From positions 1-64,000 of the forward strand of contig JAWKPC010000008.1 in the NCBI GenBank assembly GCA_041390865.1: DNA of 64,000 bases, given 5' to 3'. The notes below the pieces were generated by a model. The model saw only the letters and a program-made list of their open reading frames with translations, had not been told where the DNA came from and made no database searches. The position numbers and the translations under genes were made by a program. This DNA is from JAUIIK01 sp041390865 (GTDB lineage Bacteria; Chloroflexota; Chloroflexia; Thermomicrobiales; CFX8). Below are positions 57,777 to 64,000 of the stretch, in pieces. How positions within the stretch are numbered: the stretch's first letter is position 1; every line of letters starts with the position of its first letter.

Positions 57777-60374
57777 CTAGTGCTTCGTGCTGGCGGCCTT
57801 GTCGAGGCTGAGCGCGAGTTGGACTGCCTGGTCGACGATCATTGTCCGTCCACCGATTCTGGAGCGCTCGAACACTTCCGGCGGGAGTCCACTGCGAATC
57901 AATTCCAATGTTCGGTCATAGTCCGGACGCTCGACGGACGGTATCGCGAGGCCCACGGCGTCTCGCAAGCCCTCGCTAGCCCCGAGGAGCCGGGCGGCCA
58001 GTTCAGGATCTCCTGTACTCGCGGCGATTAAAGCCAGTCCGAATAACGTCTCTGCCAGCCCGTCGCTTATTTTCATCCGACTCTGCATCTTCAGGGCCTG
58101 GATGTAGAGCGACCTCGCCTGCTCAATATCTCCGCGAAGCCTCGCGACAGTAGCAAGCGATCCCGTTGAAGTGGCAATACCGAACTGATCTTCGAGCGAC
58201 CGCCGAATCTCGAGGGACTCCTCGATAAACCTGGTCGCTTCGTCAAGTTCGTCTTGATAACGTGCTACCAGCCCCAGATTCAAGAGCGTCACAGCCGTCC
58301 CGGGCGTGTCCTCGAGTTGCCGGCGAAGCCCGAGTGCTTCCCGGTGTAGGTCGTTGGCCCGGTCGAGGTCTCCCTTCTGGCGCATGACCGCGCCGAGGGC
58401 GTCGAGGGACCGGGCACGATAGACGGATTCTCCGGTCGGTTGCCGGAGCTCGATGGCCTGTTCCAGCATCATCTCGGCCCGATCGTAGTCGCCGAGATAG
58501 CCGAGAACGATGCCGATGTTGTTCAAGGAACTGGCGGTATCCCAATCATTTCCGGTCTGCTGGAACAGCGAGAGCGCTTCGGCGTAGATTTCCCGTGCGC
58601 GTCGATATCGACCCTGGTCCAGTTCGACGTTGCCCAGATTCAGTAGCGAGTGAGCGACCCGGTCGAGATCCCCGATTTTCCGTCGTAGTTCCAGGCTCGA
58701 TTCGTGGAATTTCGTGGACGCTCCGTAGTCGCCCTGATCGCGCGCAAGATTTCCGGCGGCATTCAGCGCATCCGCTCTCAGGTTCGCCGGTGCGCCGTCG
58801 CTGTCGGCGAGCGCGGCCGCGAGCCAGCGTCGACCCTCGGAGATATGGCCGCGCGTTTCCCAGAAGAACCAGAGAGCCGCCGAAAGCTCGAGTTCCAGTG
58901 ATTTTCGTCGGCCATCAAGATGCGTCCAGGTCAGGGCCGCCCGGATGTTGTCGTGCTCGGCCTCCAGCCGGTCCATCCACTCCTGTTGAGAAGGCCCGTG
59001 GAGTTCCGGGATCGCCCGCTTCGTGAGAGCTAGACACCATCCGAGATGTCGGTCGAGGAGGGCATGAGTTTCGCCGGCTTCGTCAAGCTGACTGGCCGCG
59101 AATTCGCTAATAGGCTCCAGCATCCGGTAGCGAGTCGTACGTGAGGGTGAGAATTCGGCGACGACGAGCGATTGTTCGACGAGGTCGGCGAGCAGGCTAA
59201 CACCATTTGTGCTACTCACTGGATGCCATGCAGCGACATACTCGGCCGCGTCCATCGTCCAGCCGCCGTGAAATACGGACAACCGGCGAAATAGCGCTTG
59301 ATGCTCCGCGTTGAGGAGTTGGTAGCTCCAGCTGATTGCCGCAGTCATCGTCTGCTGCCGCTCAGGCAGATCGCGGGATCCGCTGCTGAGCATCGGCAAC
59401 ACGCGGTCGAGCCGGGCCAGGAGCTCGGTCGGGCTCATCGCTCGTACTCTTGCGGCCACGAGTTCGAGCGCCAGCGGCAGACCGTCGAGCCGCCGGCAGA
59501 TAGTGGCGATGGCCGCGCAGTTCTCCTGGGTAAGCTCGAAGCTCCGGTTCGAGGCTTGCGCTCGCTCAACGAACAGTTGCACGGCGCTCGTACCGGCGAC
59601 CTCGGCAAGCACGGGAACCCGACGGAGATCGGGCAGGTCGAGCGTTCTCACAGGATATTCGTGCTCGGCGCGAATCTTGAGTGGAGCCCGGCTCGTTGCG
59701 ACAATCTGGAGATCCCGGCAATCAGCCAGCAGCGATGCGATGTCAGCCGCCGCCGCGAGCAGGTGTTCGAGATTGTCGAGCACGAGGAGCCAGCGCTCGT
59801 TCCTGAGATGCTCGCCCAGCAACGCGATCGCCGGGGTGTCTGGCGATTCCGGCACTCCCAGCGTCTGAGCGATCGTCGCGATCACGAGCGACGGGTCACT
59901 CACCGGAGCTAACGATACGAGAGCCACCTGACTCGCCTGCAGATCTCGTTGCCGCCTGGCGAGTTCCAGCGCCAGCCGCGACTTGCCGACGCCGCCCGGC
60001 CCGGTAAGGGTCAACAAGCGCATCGAGCCGTCGCGTAGTAATTCGCCGACGTCGCTCAGTTCCCTGTCGCGGCCAATGATCGGAGTCGGCGGCAGTGGCA
60101 GCGCAGCTCGTTCGTTGCTCGACTTGGATAACGGCGGGGTTCGCTTCTGGACTATGCCGGACAGATCCCGGTATTGCTGGTCAGACAGTCCAAGTGCGTT
60201 GGCAAGTGATCTGAGCGTGCTCGGGTAGGGACGTTTCCTGCGGCCACTCTCGAGGGCGGCAACGGCCTTGACGCTGATGCCGGCGCGCTCGGCAAGCTCT
60301 GCCTGAGTCAGCCCCGCGTTTCCTCGTAAGCGTCGCAACTGGTTGCCGAAAGACTCTGCGTCCGGAACATCCAT
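57777..60374 (-). CDS. Large transcription regulator: XRE-type HTH, NB-ARC ATPase, TPR repeats
   Basis: 865 aa from ATG 60374 (GGGAG upstream); the frame is open 117 codons further without homology. A helix-turn-helix (FGNQLRRLRGNAGLTQAELAERAGISVKAVAALESG, 9-43) is followed by an NB-ARC/STAND ATPase with P-loop GPGGVGKS (125-132), VLDNLEHLL and GLPLALEL. The C-terminal half has about six TPR units (ALNAAGNLARDQGDYGASTKFHESSLELRR and similar). Such STAND regulators switch on a bound ligand. Divergent from the flavoenzyme gene. Confidence 0.88.
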   Translation of the reverse strand: MDVPDAESFGNQLRRLRGNAGLTQAELAERAGISVKAVAALESGRRKRPYPSTLRSLANALGLSDQQYRDLSGIVQKRTPPLSKSSNERAALPLPPTPIIGRDRELSDVGELLRDGSMRLLTLTGPGGVGKSRLALELARRQRDLQASQVALVSLAPVSDPSLVIATIAQTLGVPESPDTPAIALLGEHLRNERWLLVLDNLEHLLAAAADIASLLADCRDLQIVATSRAPLKIRAEHEYPVRTLDLPDLRRVPVLAEVAGTSAVQLFVERAQASNRSFELTQENCAAIATICRRLDGLPLALELVAARVRAMSPTELLARLDRVLPMLSSGSRDLPERQQTMTAAISWSYQLLNAEHQALFRRLSVFHGGWTMDAAEYVAAWHPVSSTNGVSLLADLVEQSLVVAEFSPSRTTRYRMLEPISEFAASQLDEAGETHALLDRHLGWCLALTKRAIPELHGPSQQEWMDRLEAEHDNIRAALTWTHLDGRRKSLELELSAALWFFWETRGHISEGRRWLAAALADSDGAPANLRADALNAAGNLARDQGDYGASTKFHESSLELRRKIGDLDRVAHSLLNLGNVELDQGRYRRAREIYAEALSLFQQTGNDWDTASSLNNIGIVLGYLGDYDRAEMMLEQAIELRQPTGESVYRARSLDALGAVMRQKGDLDRANDLHREALGLRRQLEDTPGTAVTLLNLGLVARYQDELDEATRFIEESLEIRRSLEDQFGIATSTGSLATVARLRGDIEQARSLYIQALKMQSRMKISDGLAETLFGLALIAASTGDPELAARLLGASEGLRDAVGLAIPSVERPDYDRTLELIRSGLPPEVFERSRIGGRTMIVDQAVQLALSLDKAASTKH

Positions 60375-60967
60375 CGTGACGCTCCCACTTTCCCGGAGTG
60401 TCCAAATACGCGCGAATCCTAGCACCCTGCCTGAGCCGCTCCCAGGTGTCACACCGCCCTCACACTGCCTGTGGAGTGCCAACTGTGACGGTGCTGTGCC
60501 TGTTGGAGCGAATGAACAGGCTGGATACTGGTTTCGTCGCGCCGGAAATCGCGAAGGCGGGGCCGGCAGGGCAACCAGGAGATGAGCCATCATCGATGCG
60601 TCCAATCCATGCACCTGGTCGGTAGTCGTCACTGGCGAGCAGACCGGCGGCAGTTTCGCGGTCGTCGAAGTCCGCGAGCGGCGCAATGGAGCGCCGCTTC
60701 TCGAGTGGAAACTGACGCGGCGCAAATGCTGGTGTTCCTCTTGTCAGCGGGTCTCGAGAGATGTCTGGCTGATCCGGGGCCTTTGCACGCTGGTTTGACT
60801 GGAGCGAAAGGGGATCGAGTTGCCGATCGCGGTCGCCGCCCGGTACGGCGTGACGGTTACCGGTCTGGCGCGGCCCCCGTAGGGCCGTGCCGGAGGGTGC
60901 ATCCGCGCCGAAGCGGAACTGAAATTCATCTGGATTTTTCGAGGAAATGATGACAAAGGAGTCTGTC
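60375..60967. promoter_or_regulatory. Divergent intergenic region between regulator and flavoenzyme
   Basis: About 590 bp, long for this window. It contains a GGTGTCACACC palindrome near 60444 and several GC-rich dyads but no clear sigma-70 promoter. Frames here lack RBS and homology. It probably carries both promoters and the regulator's binding site. Confidence 0.4.
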
Positions 60968-62383
60968 ATGACCGTGACTACGAAGTCTTTCAGCGCCACG
61001 CCTGGCGCACCTCTCTTTTCGATCGATCTTGATCATCTGGGATCTTGCCTGGCGGGAGATCTCATCCTCGCCGGCTCGCCGGAGTATGAATCGGCGCGGG
61101 CCGTTCAAAATATCGTCGTCGACCAACGTCCGATGGCTATCGTCCGCGTGGCGGATGCGAATGACGTCACGCTCGCCGTTAACTTCGCGCGTGACAATGC
61201 CCTGCCACTGGTCGTCAGAAGCGGCGGGCATAGCCTCGCTGGACACAGTATGGTCGATGGCGCCGTCGTGGTTGACCTGTCGTCGATGAAGCGTATCGAG
61301 ATCGATGCCGAGACCCGGATTGCGCGGGTTGAGGCGGGAACGACGTCCGGCGATCTGGCGGGACCGGCGAATGAACTGGGACTGGCGCTCTCGACCGGCG
61401 ATACGTCTTCGGTTGGCTTTGGCGGTCTGGCTACCGGCGGCGGAATCGGATTTATGGCGCGGAAGTACGGCTTGACGATTGATAGCCTGTTGTCGGCTGA
61501 GGTCGTAACCGCTACCGGCGAGATCGTCCGGGCCAGCGAGCATCAAAATGCCGATCTTTTCTGGGTGATCCGGGGTGGCGGCGGGAACTTCGGGATTGTC
61601 ACCGAATTCACGTTCAAGCTCTCGCCAGTCGATCAGATACTCGGTGGGGATCTCGTGCTTCCGGCGAGCCGCGAAGTCATCCGGGGTTACCTCGAATACG
61701 CCGCGTCCGCGCCCGACGATCTGACGACGATCGGCAACATCATGCACGCGCCGCCGGCACCGTTCATCCCGGATGGCTGGATCGGGAAGCTCGTCCTCTC
61801 GATTATCGTCAGCTGGACGGGATCGATAGAAGAGGGTGAACAGGCAATCGCCCCATTGCGCGCACTCGCGAAACCGGTCGCGGATACGGTGCGGCCGATG
61901 CCGTATCCGTCAATCTACGAGTCGACCGCCCACCAGGCCCTGCCGCACGGCGCAGAACTGCGGGCGATGTTCGCTGACGATCTGAGCGATGAGGTGATTG
62001 ATGCGTCGTTGCAGGCAATGATGACGGCAACGTCGCCCTACAGCATCATCCACCTTCGCGGACTTGGTGGCGAGATGGCCAGACTAGACCCCGATGCCAC
62101 GGCGTTTGCCCACCGGGACAAGCGCTACCTGTACTCCATCATCGGTATCTGGCTCGACCGGTCCGAGGACGCGTCGGTTCATCGGGCGTGGACCGAGTCT
62201 CTCTGGCAAGAGGTTCGCCACGCAGGCACGGGCACCTATATGAACTTCGTTGGCGATGAGGGGGAAGAGAGGCTTCTCGACGCCTATCCCGAGCGGACAC
62301 TCGCGCGGCTGGCGGAGATCAAGCAGAAGTACGATCCGTCCAACCTGTTCCGGCACAACCAGAACATCAAGCCTCCTCGATAG
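60968..62383 (+). CDS. FAD-dependent oxidoreductase, berberine-bridge-enzyme type
   Basis: 471 aa from ATG 60968, chosen over 60947 because AAAGGAG lies 6 nt before it. FAD_binding_4 domain with RSGGH (His88, the 8-alpha-histidyl attachment) and GGLATGGGIGFMARKYGLTIDSL. The second attachment Cys of bicovalent family members is Thr146 here (GDTSSVG), so a single covalent bond is predicted. C-terminal BBE motif YDPSNLFRHNQNI. Oxidises an unknown small substrate, sugar or phenolic. Confidence 0.9.
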   Translation: MTVTTKSFSATPGAPLFSIDLDHLGSCLAGDLILAGSPEYESARAVQNIVVDQRPMAIVRVADANDVTLAVNFARDNALPLVVRSGGHSLAGHSMVDGAVVVDLSSMKRIEIDAETRIARVEAGTTSGDLAGPANELGLALSTGDTSSVGFGGLATGGGIGFMARKYGLTIDSLLSAEVVTATGEIVRASEHQNADLFWVIRGGGGNFGIVTEFTFKLSPVDQILGGDLVLPASREVIRGYLEYAASAPDDLTTIGNIMHAPPAPFIPDGWIGKLVLSIIVSWTGSIEEGEQAIAPLRALAKPVADTVRPMPYPSIYESTAHQALPHGAELRAMFADDLSDEVIDASLQAMMTATSPYSIIHLRGLGGEMARLDPDATAFAHRDKRYLYSIIGIWLDRSEDASVHRAWTESLWQEVRHAGTGTYMNFVGDEGEERLLDAYPERTLARLAEIKQKYDPSNLFRHNQNIKPPR

Positions 62384-62426
62384 CTGGAGATCGGCGGGAG
62401 TTGGCTCGGATCAACGCAACATTCGT

Positions 62427-62463
62427 GAAACGCTCGCCGGACCTTGATTCCGGTGGGCGTTTC
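62427..62463 (+). terminator. Strong hairpin after the flavoenzyme gene
   Basis: Arms 62427-62441 and 62449-62463 pair over 15 bp (two G-U) around a 7-nt loop, 44 bp after the stop codon. A T-run is missing, so termination may depend on the hairpin alone. Confidence 0.5.
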
Positions 62464-62532
62464 GCCTGTGCGGCACCGGTAGCAGCCGGGTGACAGGGAA
62501 TCATGTTCCGGACGAAGTCGCCAGCTAAACCA

Positions 62533-62569
62533 TTGACAGTAGTTGTAAAGCTATGTAGAATAGTTTTAC
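62533..62569 (+). promoter_or_regulatory. Promoter and TetR-type operator of the MBL-TetR operon
   Basis: -35 TTGACA (62533-62538), a 17-bp spacer and -10 TAGAAT (62556-62561). An inverted repeat GTAAAGCTAT / ATAGTTTTAC (62545-62554 and 62560-62569, 9 of 10 paired, 5-bp centre) covers the spacer and -10. TTGAC/GTCAA lie further out. Binding of the downstream TetR protein here would give autorepression. Confidence 0.7.
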
Positions 62570-62633
62570 CGTCAACGAGGACGGTCGGCGCAGGCTCACT
62601 GTGCTGGAGATTTAACGAATTGGAGACCTGGCC

Positions 62634-63362
62634 GTGAAGATGACAGCGCATAGCGACCACCTCGTCGAACTCACCCGATTTCCGCTCGTCTTTCCCGTGA
62701 GCTGCTACTTCGTGAAAGAAGATGACGGCCTTACCCTGATTGACACGGGCATGTCCGGAACTGGGAAACAGATACTTGCGGCCGCCGAGGAGATCGGACA
62801 GCCGATCGTGCGAATAGCGCTCACCCACTCGCATGGGGACCATGCCGGTTCACTCGACGAGCTGCACGAGCTTCTTCCTGATGCCGAGGTACTCGTCGGT
62901 AATCGGGAGGCGAAGCTGCTAGCCGGAGATCGGTCGCTGGAGACCGGCGAACCTCAGGAGAAGCTCCGGGGCGGCTACCTGACGGCCGAGACCACGCCGA
63001 CTCGACTCCTGAACCATGGCGACCGGGTCGGCTCGCTGGAGGTCCTCGCGGCACCGGGACATACGCCGGGACAGATCGCGTTCTTCGATACGCGTGACCA
63101 GACGCTGATCGCCGGTGACGCTTTCCAGACCCGGGCCGGGATCGCCGTTTCGGGAACGGTCAAGTGGCTCTTCCCATTCCCTGCATTCGCGACCTGGCAC
63201 AAGCCCACGGCGCTGGAATCCGCACACCTGCTCCGCGCTCTGGCTCCCTCCAGGCTCGCGGTCGGTCATGGCAAGGTGCTGGAGAATCCGGCAGGCGAGA
63301 TGGACCGGGCGATCGCTGATGCGGAATCAGCATGGGGGCGAGCCGCGGTCCATGTCGCCTAG
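62634..63362 (+). CDS. MBL-fold metallohydrolase
   Basis: 242 aa. Metal ligands: THSHGDHAG (HxHxDH), APGHTPGQIAF, AGDAFQTR, and a C-terminal VGHGKVL. Glyoxalase-II/lactonase-like core; substrate unknown. GTG 62634 follows GGAG at 8 nt. Its last codons overlap the TetR gene, so the two are co-expressed from the operator-controlled promoter upstream. Confidence 0.88.
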   Translation: MKMTAHSDHLVELTRFPLVFPVSCYFVKEDDGLTLIDTGMSGTGKQILAAAEEIGQPIVRIALTHSHGDHAGSLDELHELLPDAEVLVGNREAKLLAGDRSLETGEPQEKLRGGYLTAETTPTRLLNHGDRVGSLEVLAAPGHTPGQIAFFDTRDQTLIAGDAFQTRAGIAVSGTVKWLFPFPAFATWHKPTALESAHLLRALAPSRLAVGHGKVLENPAGEMDRAIADAESAWGRAAVHVA

Positions 63363-63933
63363 GGCTGGTCTCGATCGCGCTGCCGTCGTCGAGGCAGCAG
63401 CGAAAATGACCGATGATGCCGGCGAGGTCGTGACGCTGGCCGGGCTCGCGTCCAGGCTCGGGGTGCGAGCCCCCTCGCTCTATAACCACGTCGACGGGCA
63501 GGCCGGTCTTCGCCGTGAACTCGCTCTCTTCGGAGTCAGGGATCTCCTGTCCCGGATCGTCCGGGCGTCGGTCGGGAAGGTGTCGAGCGATGCGTTGGTG
63601 GCGGTGTCTCAGGAATATCGCGAATTCGCGCTCGACCATCCGGGCATCTATCCACTCACTCAGGCGGCTCCCGACCCGGATGACGCGGAGCTCGCCGCGA
63701 GCGCGGCGGAGATCGTCGAGGTCCTGGGCACACTCATGGAGTCATTCGGCCTCGAGGGGGATGCTGCGGTGCATGCGATTCGCGGGCTCCGCAGCCTGTT
63801 GCATGGCTTCGTCATGCTCGAAACGACAGGCGGATTCGGGATACCGCTCGACATCGACGAGAGCTTCGAGCGCGCCGTGCGGACCTTCATCCTCGGCCTC
63901 CACCAAGCCGCGGCAGCAACCGAGATCTCTTGA
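63352..63933 (+). CDS. TetR/AcrR family repressor
   Basis: 193 aa from ATG 63352, overlapping the MBL gene by 11 bp. N-terminal HTH (VVEAAAKMTDDAGEVVTLAGLASRLGVRAPSLYNHVDGQAGLRRELALFG) and a WHG-type ligand domain (AIRGLRSLLHGFVMLETTGGFGIPLDIDESFERAVRTFILGL). Probably controls its own operon through the palindrome at 62545-62569. Confidence 0.9.
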   Translation: MSPRAGLDRAAVVEAAAKMTDDAGEVVTLAGLASRLGVRAPSLYNHVDGQAGLRRELALFGVRDLLSRIVRASVGKVSSDALVAVSQEYREFALDHPGIYPLTQAAPDPDDAELAASAAEIVEVLGTLMESFGLEGDAAVHAIRGLRSLLHGFVMLETTGGFGIPLDIDESFERAVRTFILGLHQAAAATEIS

Positions 63934-64000
63934 TAGGCGTTAGGAGCGGAACAATGTGCCGTTCTTACTCGCCCGAAGAGCCCGGCTCCCCGTAGCCCGC

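Noticed and set aside
60375..60725. 117-codon N-terminal extension of the HTH/NB-ARC regulator
   Set aside because: No homology, no RBS, and the HTH domain begins directly after ATG 60374.
63954..63998. Mini-frame starting ATG after AGGAG at the window end
   Set aside because: Only 13 codons, no homology, and it stops before the window edge.

Overview
This window looks like chromosome from a GC-rich bacterium, most plausibly a member of the Chloroflexota near Thermomicrobia/Sphaerobacter. That placement is inferred from several things seen together: a short EF-Ts (186 aa), an XPB-type helicase, a LexA box of the Gram-positive CGAAC/GTTC type, tandem bactofilins, a Flp/Tad pilus locus, and a large HTH/NB-ARC/TPR regulator. 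No 16S gene is present to confirm it. I see no prophage, IS transposase or CRISPR array.

Layout. 1-6.0 kb: the end of a Flp/Tad pilus operon (cpaB-cpaE-cpaF-tadB-tadC) and a DUF192 gene. 6.1-12.7 kb: comF, then on the minus strand the classic translation/envelope block rpsB-tsf-pyrH-frr-uppS-cdsA-dxr, ending in a 33-aa membrane microprotein. 12.7-16.7 kb: an SH3 protein, a Cys-rich small protein, two bactofilins, tRNA-Arg(CCG), a broken metallo-beta-lactamase gene and a MITE-like palindromic element. 16.7-26.9 kb: secD-secF plus an FAD oxidoreductase, nadD, a membrane protein, gyrA and XPB helicase. 27-42.4 kb: a long minus-strand gene set in which DUF4013/DUF4126 membrane proteins, a DnaJ-like chaperone, purA, fabZ, four glycosyltransferases and a PspA/SPFH/DUF4178 envelope-stress module follow each other closely; further envelope glycan genes (GT4, VanZ, GT39-like) lie upstream. 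42.4-52.3 kb: lexA with its own SOS operator, cvpA-mutS2-DUF2007, mfd, comEA-comEC and tRNA-Glu(TTC). 52.3-57.5 kb: a tightly overlapping operon acsA-E1alpha-E1beta-E2-ACP. 57.8-64 kb: an HTH/NB-ARC/TPR regulator divergent from a berberine-bridge-type flavoenzyme, then an MBL hydrolase-TetR operon with a palindromic operator over its promoter.

How the genes work together. Two themes dominate: DNA uptake and surface structures (Tad pilus, ComF, ComEA, ComEC) and envelope building and stress (UppS, CdsA, Dxr, glycosyltransferases, FabZ, PspA/SPFH module, SecDF, bactofilins). DNA repair and SOS (LexA, MutS2, Mfd, XPB, GyrA) form a third group.

The most interesting candidate system is the 2-oxoacid dehydrogenase-like operon. 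It ends in a dedicated acyl carrier protein, has no E3 gene, and its E2 has lost the active-site Asp, which suggests an acyl-transfer path ending on a carrier protein. A caution applies to the first 16 kb: five genes there carry frameshifts, including frr, which is normally essential, while none of the genes in the remaining 48 kb appears shifted. Local consensus errors are therefore likely in that part.
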